This document shows, one piece after another, positions 42,901 through 51,289 of a DNA stretch of 64,000 bases. Under the pieces are notes generated by a model, which saw only the letters and a list, made by a program, of their open reading frames with translations, searched no databases and was not told the origin of the DNA. Position numbers and translations under genes: made by a program. Within the stretch, counting starts at the first letter, position 1; each line of letters starts with the position of its first letter. Where the stretch lies: contig NZ_JAUSUT010000001.1 in the NCBI RefSeq assembly GCF_030814215.1, forward strand, positions 7,192,001 to 7,256,000. The letters run 5' to 3'. The DNA comes from Amycolatopsis thermophila. Its GTDB lineage: Bacteria > Actinomycetota > Actinomycetes > Mycobacteriales > Pseudonocardiaceae.

Positions 42901-45042
42901 TGTGGACAGGGTGAGCAGGTTGCCGTCGTCGTCGTAGGTGTGCCGCGTGGTGTGGCCGAGCGGGTCGGTCGTGGCCACCAGCCGGTCCGCGGCGTCGTAC
43001 TCCCACGACGTGGTGTGGCCGAGCGGGTCGACCTCGCGGACGACGCGGCCGGTCTCGCTCAGGTGGTAGGCGGTGACGTGGCCCAGGGAGTCGGTGGAGT
43101 AGGTGACCCGGTTCTCGGTGTCGTACTCCATCGTCCCGGTGAGGAACCCGCCCGCGCCCTCCGTGCGCACCACGCGGCCCGCGGAGTCGTAGACGTAGCG
43201 GTACCACTCGCCGTTGCGGTCGGTCCAGGACACGATCCGGCCCGCCGCGTCGTACTCGAAGCGCATCGGGCGGCCGGAGGCGTTGATCACCTCGGTGAGG
43301 CGCCCGCCGGTGTAGCCGTAGCGGACGAGGCCGACCTCGCTGCCGTCGGCGGCCACCGAGACGAGTGCCGTGACCAGCCCGTCGGACGACTCCACCCGCA
43401 CGCGGTAGCCGGCGCTGTGCCGGATCTCGGTGGGCACCCCGTGGTCGTCGAAGGCGTAGGAGATGCGGTGGCCGTCGCGGTCGGTCTCCGACGTCAGCGG
43501 CAGCACCGAGCCGCCGGGCGCGAAGTACAGCAGCCGGTCGGTCGCCCGGTCGCCGAGCAGGTACCCGCCGTCGTCGGCGCGGGTGAGCTGCCGGTTCGGG
43601 CCCGCGGAGGCGGGCACCCAGGTGCCGGCCTCCGGGTGCGGGAAGAGCTGCAGGGTGCCGTCGGAGGCGGCGAAGCTCACGCCCCCGTCGTGCACCTCGA
43701 GTCGCTGGTCCACAGTGGACACCCAGGCGGTGCCCAGCGCGCGGCCCGCGCGGAAGGACGAGAAGTGCGAGCGCTGGAACACCAGGGGCAGCGCACCGAG
43801 GAACTCGAAGTCGGTCTCCGTCATGACCATCTGGCCGGTCGCGACGTCGATGGGGTCCTTGCAGTCGACGATGTCGTCGAGCGAGCGCGGGTTGCTGCCC
43901 TGGTCCTTCAGCTTCGGCGGCTCCTGCACCTTGGGCGCGCTCTTCGGGGTGCCCCCGGCCGACGACGGTGTGGTGACCTCGTTCAGCCGCGGCGGCGGGG
44001 CGACCTTGTCCGCATCCGGCGCGGGCGGCGGCTTCGGGTTCCCGCCCGGCGCGCCACCGTCCAGTTTGGGCGGTGGTGCGACCTTGTCCACGTCCGGGGC
44101 GGAGGAGGCTTTCGTGGTGTCGCCCGGGGTGTCGTTCAGCTTGGGCGGCGGGGCGACCTTGTCCGCGTCGGGCGGCGCGCTCTTGGGCGTGCTGGACGGG
44201 ATCGTGCCGCCGCCCTTGCCCGCCATCGGGTCGACGTTCTTCGCGCCGGCCGGCAGGCTGTCCGGCTTGGCCGGGGTCGGCAGCTTGCCCGACTTGATCT
44301 TGGCCAGGGTGCCTGCGGTGTCGGTGAACACGCCGCCGGCCTTCTTCAGCAGCTGCGACAGCGCCTTGAGCGCCTTGGTCAGGCGCCCGACGAGGTCGGC
44401 GATGCGGGCGGCGGTCTTGGCGACTTCGCTGATCACCTGCGGAACGACCCAGGCCAGCGCGATGCCCAGCGTCGCGATCACCTGCAACGCCCAGGAGATC
44501 ATGTGGCCGACGACCTCGGCGATGATGTCGCGCACCAGCGTGCGCACGGCGGCCACCACCGTGCCCGCCGTCTCGATGCCGCTGGCGGTGCCGCTGCTCG
44601 CCTCCTGCGCGGCGCCGAGCAGGTCGCCCACGTCCTTGGCCTGCTGCCGGTAGGCGTCCGCGGACGGCCCGCTCCACCCGGTCAGGTCGGTGTTGACCTG
44701 GTTGGCCAGGTCGGTGCCGATCTCGCCCAGCTCGGCGGCGATGTTGTGCCACGTGTCCGCGTGTGCCTTGACCGCGTCCGGGTTGCCGGCGAGCGCGTCG
44801 AGGGCGTCCTTGAGCGGGCCGACGTGCTCGATCAGCCAGCCGACACCGGCGGCGAAGATCGAGCCGAACGGGTCGAGGACGAACCCGAGCGCGTCCAGGC
44901 CGGCTGCGGCGGCCCCGAGCGCGCCGGACGCCCAATCACCGCTCTCGATGGACTGCCGGAGATCGCGGGCGCCCTCCAGGAGGGAGATCCCCGAGATCGC
45001 GGTCGTCGAGCTCTGCTCCTGCGCGACCAGGGGGTTCACCAC
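39964..45042 (-). CDS. RHS-repeat polymorphic toxin with WXG-like N-terminus
   Basis: 1692 residues. Residues about 1-240: helical secretion region with a WXG turn (LTGWSGPSADAYRQQ, about 112-126) and a hydrophobic stretch. About 265-350: Pro-rich linker with three copies of a DADKVAPPPKL-type motif. About 390-470: DUF6531 RHS start (DPIDVATGQMVMTETDF). Then many YD repeats, the RHS core near 1370-1400 (RYLSPDPLGLQ, NPHTWADPLGLAP), and a 286-residue C-terminal toxin domain (39967-40824) with a GH/HW/H-rich segment (VLGHEPSASTHWNHHGG) and a basic RPAKRPRRD tail. RHS shells enclose and release C-terminal toxins. GTG start overlaps the YbaB stop; no signal peptide, so probable export by a type VII system. 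Confidence 0.9.
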   Translation of the reverse strand: MVNPLVAQEQSSTTAISGISLLEGARDLRQSIESGDWASGALGAAAAGLDALGFVLDPFGSIFAAGVGWLIEHVGPLKDALDALAGNPDAVKAHADTWHNIAAELGEIGTDLANQVNTDLTGWSGPSADAYRQQAKDVGDLLGAAQEASSGTASGIETAGTVVAAVRTLVRDIIAEVVGHMISWALQVIATLGIALAWVVPQVISEVAKTAARIADLVGRLTKALKALSQLLKKAGGVFTDTAGTLAKIKSGKLPTPAKPDSLPAGAKNVDPMAGKGGGTIPSSTPKSAPPDADKVAPPPKLNDTPGDTTKASSAPDVDKVAPPPKLDGGAPGGNPKPPPAPDADKVAPPPRLNEVTTPSSAGGTPKSAPKVQEPPKLKDQGSNPRSLDDIVDCKDPIDVATGQMVMTETDFEFLGALPLVFQRSHFSSFRAGRALGTAWVSTVDQRLEVHDGGVSFAASDGTLQLFPHPEAGTWVPASAGPNRQLTRADDGGYLLGDRATDRLLYFAPGGSVLPLTSETDRDGHRISYAFDDHGVPTEIRHSAGYRVRVESSDGLVTALVSVAADGSEVGLVRYGYTGGRLTEVINASGRPMRFEYDAAGRIVSWTDRNGEWYRYVYDSAGRVVRTEGAGGFLTGTMEYDTENRVTYSTDSLGHVTAYHLSETGRVVREVDPLGHTTSWEYDAADRLVATTDPLGHTTRHTYDDDGNLLTLSTPDGVEISFERDGAGLPVTMSEAPGVVTRWEYDEAGRLIRVTEPDGATTTYAYDERGNVAAVTDALGNTQSIRYDDGGLPVAVTDPRGAVTRYERDRFGRVVAVTDPLGAVERFGYTVDGRLAWHRHADGALEQWVYDGEGNNRSHTDAVAGVTRAEVTHFDLPSAEIRPDGSRVEFAYDTETRLVAVTNEQGLVWRYDYDAAGNLVRETDFGGLTTRYAYDAAGRMVERTDPSGQVTTRRYDAAGNVVEETTAGVTTRYTYSALGWVTSADDGTSRITFERDAAGRVVAETINGRTVRSSYDAQGRRVRRATPSGAESVWEYDGNDQPVAVHAGGRRLRFAHDLAGREVRRELDSGAAISQTWTPGGAVAAQTITGPAGQPVQQRAYTYRPDGPLTAIQDQLTGPRAFALDSRGRITGVRSPRWTERYAYDPAGNVTEAVWPTRTEPDVVGPRAVTGPAVTAAGQARYTYDTQGRVVLRERGGLVWQFQWDPRGRLAGVRVPDGTSWRYSYDPLGRRTAKEHFAADGVQLLERVDFTWDGQVLVEQARSAPDGTRVTVWDYEPDTFHPLIQRERVPRSPQEWVDEQFHAIVTEPSGAPAELVTDQGAVAWFARTSVFGAVVERAAAPVDTPLRYQGQYFDAETGLHYNFHRYYDPALGRYLSPDPLGLQAGPNHYAYVSNPHTWADPLGLAPGSCKNGTKQQSTTTGKRKKPNLTVNTNVPATPVTKNSPGGSLYQQLSPAGKYGAQKTDKAGKPVFNKKGEKVYKYNRREAAGYVNPSHDYSKMLPLWEEAAKSPIPIDPRTGKKIEGKDLKDWLMDPNRRFDTKEPGGSYTGLPQNEIKGHGKGVLGHEPSASTHWNHHGGKESTRDDNLEHNKETSTYHGIEDRGRSNASGSSEERYESPGPDNHGRRAYWDRDDPEFKEQGGPWHSWQKIQGPQPGPSNAGPSTPDSPLTPLTPDGRPAKRPRRDADGDVDMDD

Positions 45043-45518
45043 GGGTTGTTCTCCTCGTCGTCGGCGGAGGACGCCGGCCGCTCACCGGGCGGTTCCTCGG
45101 CGTCCGCGGAACCGTCGTCGTCGGCGTCCGGGTCCGGGAAGCGGCTGCGCAGGTTGTCGACCAGCATCGAGCGGGTCTGCGGGTCCTCGTCGCCGACCTC
45201 CTCGGCCATCACCTCGGCGACCCGGCTCGCGATGCCCGCCTGCGCCCGCCGCATGGTGGTGAGGATCTGCGCGGACAGCTCGTCCAGCGGCATGGTGCGG
45301 GCCCGCCCGGACAGGTCCAGGCCGGTCACGCTGCCGTCGGCGCGCACCGTGACCCGCACCGACCCGTCGGTGTTGGCCGAGGTCAGCCGGATCTCCTCGG
45401 TGCGCTGCTGCGCGGCGCGGTAGCGCTCCGCCTTGGCCGCCAGGCCCTGCGCCCACGCGTCGACGCGCGCGGCAGCCTCGTCCGGGTCGCGCATCGCCTC
45501 GCCCAGTCCCGCGGTCAT
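45036..45518 (-). CDS. YbaB/EbfC-family protein of the secretion operon
   Basis: 160 residues. A central YbaB-like fold: a long helix (AEKERYRAAQQRTEEI-type region), strands VRVTVRADGSVTGLDLS, and a second helix (LDELSAQILTTMRRAQAGIASRV). The C-terminal 35 residues are acidic. Classical YbaB binds DNA near recR; actinobacterial versions recur beside WXG100/type VII genes with unknown role, possibly as chaperones or partners. It is joined by ATGA overlap to the upstream EspC-like gene and by a stop-start overlap to the RHS gene, so it is produced in step with the toxin. Confidence 0.8.
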   Translation of the reverse strand: MTAGLGEAMRDPDEAAARVDAWAQGLAAKAERYRAAQQRTEEIRLTSANTDGSVRVTVRADGSVTGLDLSGRARTMPLDELSAQILTTMRRAQAGIASRVAEVMAEEVGDEDPQTRSMLVDNLRSRFPDPDADDDGSADAEEPPGERPASSADDEENNPW

Positions 45519-45865
45519 TCGGACACCACCGTGCTCACGCGCGCGGTGACCGGGGTGGCCTCCCGCAGCTGCCGCTGGAACGGCTCGGCGTTGGTGCGGT
45601 CCTGTTCCTCGTAACCGGTGGCGGCGGTGCGGACGTTGCCGGCAGTGGTCCGCATGCCTTCGACGGCGGCCTTGAGCGCGTCGACCGCGTCGCCCTGCGT
45701 CGTCGCGTTGACGATCGGCGGCAGGAACGCGCAGAGCAGACCGTAGGCGGAGTCGTCCATGACGACGGTGTTCGCGGCGTCGACGACGGTACCGAGCCGG
45801 TCGGTCAGGCCGTCCAGGTGGCTCGCGTGCGTGCGCAGCTCGCCGGGATTGACTTCGTAGGACAT
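45515..45865 (-). CDS. EspC-like type VII secretion target
   Basis: 116 residues. N-terminal MSYEVNPGELRTHASHLDGLTDRL and a helical hairpin with a D-to-A rich middle match the ESX-1 EspC/DUF2580 family of secreted helical proteins. The C-terminus has YEEQDRTNAEPFQRQL, reminiscent of the YxxxD/E secretion signal (Y then E/D at +4). In known systems such small proteins are co-secreted with larger partners. Placed between the PPE-like and YbaB genes. Confidence 0.8.
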   Translation of the reverse strand: MSYEVNPGELRTHASHLDGLTDRLGTVVDAANTVVMDDSAYGLLCAFLPPIVNATTQGDAVDALKAAVEGMRTTAGNVRTAATGYEEQDRTNAEPFQRQLREATPVTARVSTVVSE

Positions 45866-45871
45866 GCGCGG

Positions 45872-47701
45872 CTACTTCTTCTCTTCCTTCTTGGTCTTCT
45901 TCCAGTCACCGATGACCGGCGGTGCGACGACGTCGCCGCCCTCGAACAGGTCCGGGTCGCCCTCGATGTAGTCGGCGATGCGGTGTTCCTTGTCGTCCTC
46001 GCCCTTGCCCTTGCCGCCGTGCGGGGCCATGCCCGCGGCCGGCGTGCCGCTGCGCCCGGTCGCGCCCGGAGCTCCCGCCGCGCCGCGCGCGGCGGCGGCT
46101 TCCTCCGTGGCCGCGGCCGCTGCGCCCGAGCTCGCACCACCGGCCAGCCGGCCCGCGTTCGTGCCGGCGCCGCCGAGCGCTCCGCCACCGGCGGATCCGA
46201 GGCCCTTGATCCCGGTGGCTCCGATCGGACCCCCGGCGCCGCCCAGGCCCTTGGCGCCGCTCCCGGTGCCGCCGCCGAGCGGGGCACCGGTGCCGCCGAG
46301 GTTGTCCAGCCCGCTCAACGGGTTCCCGGCCGGGGTGGCGCCACCACCGAGACGGCTGGCGATGCTGTCGCCGTTGATCCCGCCCGAGTACCCGATGGTG
46401 GGCACCCGCGGTGTCGACCCGGCGGACGGATCGACCGCCGAGGAGGCGACCGTGGAATCCGGGATGTCGAGCTTGGGCACCGACGCGTGGTTCTCCAGCG
46501 ATCCGCCCCCGTAGCTCACCGGCGACCCGGCCGGGTAGTCCACATCGGACAGCGGTGGCGCGGAAAATCCGCCGCCCGGCGCCGATCCGGAACCGGCCGG
46601 GCCGTAACCGGCCAGGGCCGGCCCGTCGGCGCCGGACCCGGTGCCACCGAGGCCGGGCACCGGGCCGCCCCGGGGCAGCGCGGCGGCGTCCAGGTTCGCC
46701 GCGAGCGGCGGCACCGCGCCGACTCCGGCGCCGGCGCCGGCGGCCGTCCGGTCGAGGGCGGGGCTGGCCGGGGTGGTCGCCGAGCGCAGGGCAGCCTGGG
46801 CGGCGCCGGCCTCGGTCGCCGGGATCCGCGCCGAGGCCGGGACGGTCTGGTCGGCCGGCAGAGCCGCGGTGCGGGCGGTGAGTCCGTTCAGCGTCGGCGG
46901 AGCCGGGAACGCGGGCGTGATGGTGGCACCGGCGACGGTTTCGTCGTACTGGGTCATGATCCGCGCGGCCTGCTGGCGGGCGGCCTCCTGCTGCTGCACC
47001 GCCTGCTGGTCGAGCTGCGCCTGCTGGGCGTAGACGACCGGGTCGGTGATCGTCTGCAGGTGCGCGTTGGCGGCCTGCACGTCGAACCGCACCGGCGGGT
47101 TGGCCGCCATCTGCTTCTGGGTCTCGTTGAGGGCCTGCGAGTGGATCTCCTGCTGGCGGCCGGTGAGCGTGGCGCCCTTGGCCGTCGTGCCGAGCCACTT
47201 GCCGACGTCGGCGAGGTGCTGTCGCGCGGCGTCACCGCCCTCGCCCTGCCAGTCGGCGACGCTGTCGTTGATGGCGTCGGCGAGGTTGCGCTGGTGCTCG
47301 GAGAGCTCCTTGCCCAGCCGCACCCACTCCTCCGAGGTGACCGCGACGGCGGCCGAGTCGGCGTTGGTGGTGATGGCCTGCAGCATCTGCTCGTGGGTGG
47401 CGTTGTCCCAGAGCGAGCTGGGCGGGGTGCCGTGGTCGCGGATCTCCACCCCGTCGTCGGCGCTGTCGCGCACCGCGACGATCCGCTGCTCGTAGCGGCG
47501 CTGGATGGTCTCGTCGCGCAGCAGCGGGGTGACCACGTCACCGAGCCAGCCCTTCGCGATCTCCTCGTCGACCTCGCGGGTGACCTGCGCGCGGATGTCG
47601 TCGCCCGAAGTGTGGTCGTGGCCGATGGGGCCGATGTAGTAGGGCGAGTTCGGGTCCGCGGTGACGTCCTGCAGTCCGCCGCCGACGTCGGACAGCTCCA
47701 C
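45872..47701 (-). CDS. PPE/WXG-type large secreted protein
   Basis: 609 residues. A helical N-terminal half (to about 240) contains a WXG-like turn (VADWQGEGGDAARQHL near 150) and long heptad-rich helices (QQAQLDQQAVQQQEAARQQ). The second half is Gly/Ala/Ser/Pro-rich low complexity, with a charged Lys-rich end (WKKTKKEEKK). This is the pattern of actinobacterial PPE-like substrates, and an EspG-like chaperone gene lies upstream. GTG 47701 with GGAGGAG. Likely forms a secreted complex with the EspC-like and RHS proteins (inference). Confidence 0.78.
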   Translation of the reverse strand: MELSDVGGGLQDVTADPNSPYYIGPIGHDHTSGDDIRAQVTREVDEEIAKGWLGDVVTPLLRDETIQRRYEQRIVAVRDSADDGVEIRDHGTPPSSLWDNATHEQMLQAITTNADSAAVAVTSEEWVRLGKELSEHQRNLADAINDSVADWQGEGGDAARQHLADVGKWLGTTAKGATLTGRQQEIHSQALNETQKQMAANPPVRFDVQAANAHLQTITDPVVYAQQAQLDQQAVQQQEAARQQAARIMTQYDETVAGATITPAFPAPPTLNGLTARTAALPADQTVPASARIPATEAGAAQAALRSATTPASPALDRTAAGAGAGVGAVPPLAANLDAAALPRGGPVPGLGGTGSGADGPALAGYGPAGSGSAPGGGFSAPPLSDVDYPAGSPVSYGGGSLENHASVPKLDIPDSTVASSAVDPSAGSTPRVPTIGYSGGINGDSIASRLGGGATPAGNPLSGLDNLGGTGAPLGGGTGSGAKGLGGAGGPIGATGIKGLGSAGGGALGGAGTNAGRLAGGASSGAAAAATEEAAAARGAAGAPGATGRSGTPAAGMAPHGGKGKGEDDKEHRIADYIEGDPDLFEGGDVVAPPVIGDWKKTKKEEKK

Positions 47702-47727
47702 GATCGTTCTCCTCCGGATGTCGTCGG

Positions 47728-48138
47728 TCAGGCCTGCTCGGCGCGCAGCCGCCGCAGCGTGGCTCCGGTGTCCCCGTCCTGGGACCGGTAGTTCTTCTGC
47801 GCCAGGCGGATCGCCTCGATGTAGGTGGGCAGCTCGGCCCTGGCCCGCTCGAGCTGGGTGAGCAGACCGCGCTCGTCACTGGCGGTCTTCACCATCGTGT
47901 CGGAGACCCAGCGGGCGGTGGCGGTGTCGCTCATCGGCGGCGCCTGGCCGAACGCCTGCAGCGCCGACCAGCGCGCCTCCAGCGCGTCGACGATGCCTTG
48001 CAGCGCCTGGATCATCTTCTCGCCGGTCTGCTCGTCGACGGCGAACCCACCCTCGGTCGCGAGCCGCTTCAGCGCCCCGGCCCGCATGGTCTCGACCACG
48101 GCGACCGCCGCGGTGGCGGCCTGCGCGTCGTCGCTCAT
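47728..48138 (-). CDS. helical protein of the type VII-linked operon
   Basis: 136 residues, predicted alpha-helical throughout, without a clear WXG. Features: MSDDAQAATAAVAVVETMRAG start, ALEARWSALQAFGQ in the middle, and a basic C-terminal helix (YIEAIRLAQKNYRS). No family name can be given. Its place between EspG and the PPE-like gene suggests a PE-like or co-secreted partner. ATG 48138; 26 bases separate it from the next gene. Confidence 0.72.
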   Translation of the reverse strand: MSDDAQAATAAVAVVETMRAGALKRLATEGGFAVDEQTGEKMIQALQGIVDALEARWSALQAFGQAPPMSDTATARWVSDTMVKTASDERGLLTQLERARAELPTYIEAIRLAQKNYRSQDGDTGATLRRLRAEQA

Positions 48139-48157
48139 CCCCGGTACCTCCCCGATC

Positions 48158-49003
48158 TCAGTAGACGGACGCGATCATGTCCCGGACGGCTTCGGCGACG
48201 TCGGGGAACCCGGCCGGCACGTACCGGGCGGTGATCGTGCCGGTCCGGTCGGTCGTGGAACTGACCAGGTAGCGCCCGGCCTCGCTGTCCAGCCACGTCA
48301 CCGGCTCCGCGGAGCGGCGCTCGCCGTGCCGTCCGCGGCCGCTCGCGGTGAAGTAGCCGCCACCCCGGCGCGGCGCGGCGAGGATCTCCGCCAGCCGCTC
48401 CTCCTCGGACGCGGCGCGGTGGCGCGACGGCCGCCGCGACCGGACCACCGTGGTCACCTGGAGGCTGCCGAAGGCCTCGGTCTCCTCCTCGTCGAACTCC
48501 TCCTCGGCCTGCCGCAGCGCGGCCAGCGCCGAGGTGGGGCGGTCCTCCTCGTGACGGGACACCGACAGCGGCCCGCCCGGCGCGACGTCGGCGGGCGGCA
48601 GCGCACCGGCCAGCCGGGGCACGAGGTCCTCGTCCGGGAAGAGGGCGAACCAGAGCCGGTCCTCGCCCGCGCCCTGGCGGATCATCACGGCCTGGGCGCC
48701 GTCGGTCGCGGCGTACACGGCGAGGTCACCGGTGCGCGCGTCGGAGCCGCTCGCGGTGATCGCGACCCGGTGGCCGCCGAGCAGTGCGAACGCTTGCCGG
48801 ACGTTCGGGTCGAGCCGGCCGCGCACGGAGAGCCCGCGGTCCTCCAGGTCGAGGTGGACACGCCGGGCCAGCAGGGCGAAGCGGAGCGGGTCCACGGTGG
48901 TGTGGCTGATGCGCAGCGGGTGGACGCGGACGTCCACGTCCAGCGCGCGCCCGACGACGACGGCCTCCACGCTGCCGAGCGTGAAGTCGAACCGAGACAC
49001 CAT
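48158..49003 (-). CDS. EspG-family type VII secretion chaperone
   Basis: 281 residues. Regions typical of the EspG (ESX-associated) family: FTLGSVEAVVVGRALDVDVRVHPLRI at the start, a middle with AVYAATDGAQAVMIRQGAG, and a C-terminal half with RGGGYFTASGRGRHGERR, WLDSEAGRYLVSST. EspG proteins bind PPE partners in the cytosol and deliver them to the ESX translocase. First gene of the six-gene minus-strand string ending in the RHS toxin. No EccC ATPase or other membrane component is present, so export must rely on a system elsewhere in the genome. Confidence 0.8.
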   Translation of the reverse strand: MVSRFDFTLGSVEAVVVGRALDVDVRVHPLRISHTTVDPLRFALLARRVHLDLEDRGLSVRGRLDPNVRQAFALLGGHRVAITASGSDARTGDLAVYAATDGAQAVMIRQGAGEDRLWFALFPDEDLVPRLAGALPPADVAPGGPLSVSRHEEDRPTSALAALRQAEEEFDEEETEAFGSLQVTTVVRSRRPSRHRAASEEERLAEILAAPRRGGGYFTASGRGRHGERRSAEPVTWLDSEAGRYLVSSTTDRTGTITARYVPAGFPDVAEAVRDMIASVY

Positions 49004-49347
49004 CGACGGTTGTGTCACCTTTCGGGTTCCGGCCTCCGAGGCGGGGCCGTGAGGCATGGACGACCAGTGTGGCTTGTTCGTTGATCAGTGTCCGCGCCAG
49101 GGCAGCGGTCTGTCGAGCGCCCCACCAGGCCACGGTGGAGATCACAACGCACCGGGCGGGTGGTGGAAGTCCGTCTCCGGCTCAACAGTGCCCGATCGGG
49201 CCCGCTTCGATGTGCGGACGGGCAGCCTGCCGGTGGTGTTCGGGACGGTCCAGCGCCGCCCTGGTCTCGACCGGTGAGCTCGACTCCGGAGTGGACTCCG
49301 CGCTCGGAGGTGCACCTCTCGGCGAGCGCGCCGGAACCCTGGGGTGC
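49004..49347. other. intergenic stretch holding the promoter region of the secretion operon
   Basis: About 340 bases with no supported gene on either strand. The leftward promoter for the EspG-to-RHS string must be here, but no convincing -10/-35 pair stands out. A short ACTCCGGAGT palindrome lies near 49275. Confidence 0.4.
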
Positions 49348-50083
49348 TCAGCGGAGCGAGCGCGTGGCGAGGTCGTCGAACTCGCGATCCGGCAGGGTCC
49401 GGTTGAGTTCCAGGAGTTTCGCGGCCATGAAGCCGACGGCGTAGCGGGTTTCCGGACGGGCGGACTCCACGGCCCGGCGAACGACCTCCGCGACCACGGC
49501 GGGGTCCGAGCCGTCGCCGAGGCCGGTCTTCGCGCGCTGCGCCATCGCGCCGGCTGATGCCCGGCTGGATGATCACGACGTCGACGCCGAACGGCGCGAC
49601 CTCCATGCGCAGGGTGTCGGACAGCGCTTCGAGGGCGTGCTTGGCCGCGTAGTACCAGGCGCCGAGCGGCAGCGCGATCTCACCGCCGATCGAGGACACG
49701 TTCACGATCGTCCCGGACCGCTGGGCCCGCATGTGCGGCAGGACGAGCTGGATCAGCCTCGCCGGCGCGATCAGGTTGACCTCGAGCTGGTCGCGGGCCC
49801 GGTCGAGGGGCACGTCCTCCACCGCGCCGTGCAGGACGGTTCCGGCGTTGTTGACCAGGACGTCGATCCGCCCCTGCTCGGCCACCACCGTGGCGACCGC
49901 ACGGTCGAGGTCCGCACCGTCACGCGCGTCCATCCGCAGCACGTGACCGCCGGCGGCGCGGATCGCGTCCATCCCGGGCACGCGACGCGCGGCGCCGTAC
50001 ACCGTGTGACCGGCGCGCAGCAGCTCCAGCGCGGTGACCCTCCCGATGCCGGAGGACGCTCCGGTGACCAGGCACACCCGCAC
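49348..50083 (-). pseudogene. SDR-family dehydrogenase broken by deletion and frameshift
   Basis: The first 175 or so residues are a normal SDR: LVTGASSGIGRVTALELL, NNAGTVL, NVSSIGGEI, catalytic YYAAKHALEAL, and VIIQPG. After VIIQPG the frame is lost; the natural continuation is found in another frame from 49545 (AMAQRAKTGLGDGSDP, AVGFMAAKLLELNRTLPDREF, ending LATRSLR). Comparison with the family suggests that around 30 residues between these blocks were deleted together with the frame change. GTG 50083 has GGAGG seven bases before and starts two bases after the P450 stop, so the gene was coupled to the P450. Confidence 0.7.
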
Positions 50084-50085
50084 GA

Positions 50086-51279
50086 TCACACCTCCCACTC
50101 GACGGGCAGCTCGTGCACGCCGTAGATCAGGTTGTCGGTGCGCACGCGGACGTTCTCGGCGGGCACGGCCAGCCGCAGCGCCGGGAACCTGGTCGCCAGC
50201 GCGGGAAGCGCGACCTGCAGCTCCACCCGCGCGAGCTGCTGGCCGAGGCACTGGTGGATGCCGTGCCCGAAGGCCACGTGCCCGGCGGCCGGGCGGAGCA
50301 GGTCGAGGACGTCGAGGTCGGCGAAGCGGCCGGGGTCCCGGTTGGCGGCGGGGATCGAGACGGTCACCGTCTCCCCCGCCGCGATCCGCTCGCCGTTCAG
50401 GTCGAGGTCCTCCAGCGCGGTGCGCACGGTGAACGGGATGGCACTCAGGTAGCGCAGCAGCTCCTCGACCGCCCGGCCGGGGTCCGCGCACAGGGCGGCC
50501 CGCTGGTCCGGGTGGTGGAGCAGGGCGAACGCGCCGAGCGCGAGCATGTTGGCCGTCGTGTCCAGGCCCGCGCCGAGCAGCACGAAGCCGATGTTGACCA
50601 GCTCCTCGTCCGTGAGGTCGCTGCCGGTCAGTCCGCTGAGCAGGTCGTCGGCGGGCGCGGCGCGCTTGGCGGCCACCAGCTCGGCGATGAACCCGTGCAC
50701 CGCCGCGTAGGCCGCTGCCTGCTGCTCCGCGGAGAGGTCGAGGCGGAACAGGTCCAGCGCGTGTTCCTGGAACCGTGCCCGCTCCGCGTAGGGGACGCCG
50801 AGCAGTTCGCAGATCACCTGCGCGGGGATCGGCTGCGCCCACGTCCGCACCAGGTCCACCGGGCCGCCGTGCTTGTCCAGGACGTCCAGGTACTCGGTGG
50901 TGAGGTCCTTGATGTGCCCGGCGAGCAGGCGCATCCGGCGCACGGTGAACTGGCCGGCGAGCAGGCGGCGGTATCGGGTGTGCTCCGGCGCGTCCATCAC
51001 GTGGAAGACCCCGGGCGGCGCGGGCCGGCTGCCACCCGGGGCGCCGGGCACCGGGAGGTGCCTCAGCTCGGGCCGGACGCTGAACCGCGGATCGGCCAGC
51101 ACCTCCCGCACCAGCGCGTGGCTGGTCACGAGCCACCCGGTGTGCCCGTCCGGATACCTCAGCCGGCTCAGCGCGGGCCGCTCGCGCAGCTCGGCGGGCG
51201 GATCGAACGGCCGCCCGGCGAGCCGTTCGGTGGGCAGTGACAGGGCCATCTCCGGACGGTCCTTTCCAGCGGTGTTCAC
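50086..51279 (-). CDS. cytochrome P450
   Basis: 397 residues. I-helix LLGAGLDTTANML near residue 245 (with Asp in place of the usual Glu before TT), K-helix EELLRYL, haem loop FGHGIHQCLGQQLAR with axial Cys near residue 342. Soluble bacterial type; no ferredoxin gene nearby. The start may be GTG 51279, four bases after a predicted transcription start, or the internal ATG at 51249. It is divergent from the HTH-MarR regulator and precedes a broken SDR gene, so its pathway may be impaired. Confidence 0.92.
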   Translation of the reverse strand: MNTAGKDRPEMALSLPTERLAGRPFDPPAELRERPALSRLRYPDGHTGWLVTSHALVREVLADPRFSVRPELRHLPVPGAPGGSRPAPPGVFHVMDAPEHTRYRRLLAGQFTVRRMRLLAGHIKDLTTEYLDVLDKHGGPVDLVRTWAQPIPAQVICELLGVPYAERARFQEHALDLFRLDLSAEQQAAAYAAVHGFIAELVAAKRAAPADDLLSGLTGSDLTDEELVNIGFVLLGAGLDTTANMLALGAFALLHHPDQRAALCADPGRAVEELLRYLSAIPFTVRTALEDLDLNGERIAAGETVTVSIPAANRDPGRFADLDVLDLLRPAAGHVAFGHGIHQCLGQQLARVELQVALPALATRFPALRLAVPAENVRVRTDNLIYGVHELPVEWEV

Positions 51280-51289
51280 GATTTCCGGA

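Noticed and set aside
40114-45423. A plus-strand frame of about 1770 residues opposite the RHS gene
   Set aside because: Valine/arginine/histidine-rich antisense of YD repeats; high GC keeps the frame open. The RHS protein on the other strand is unmistakable.
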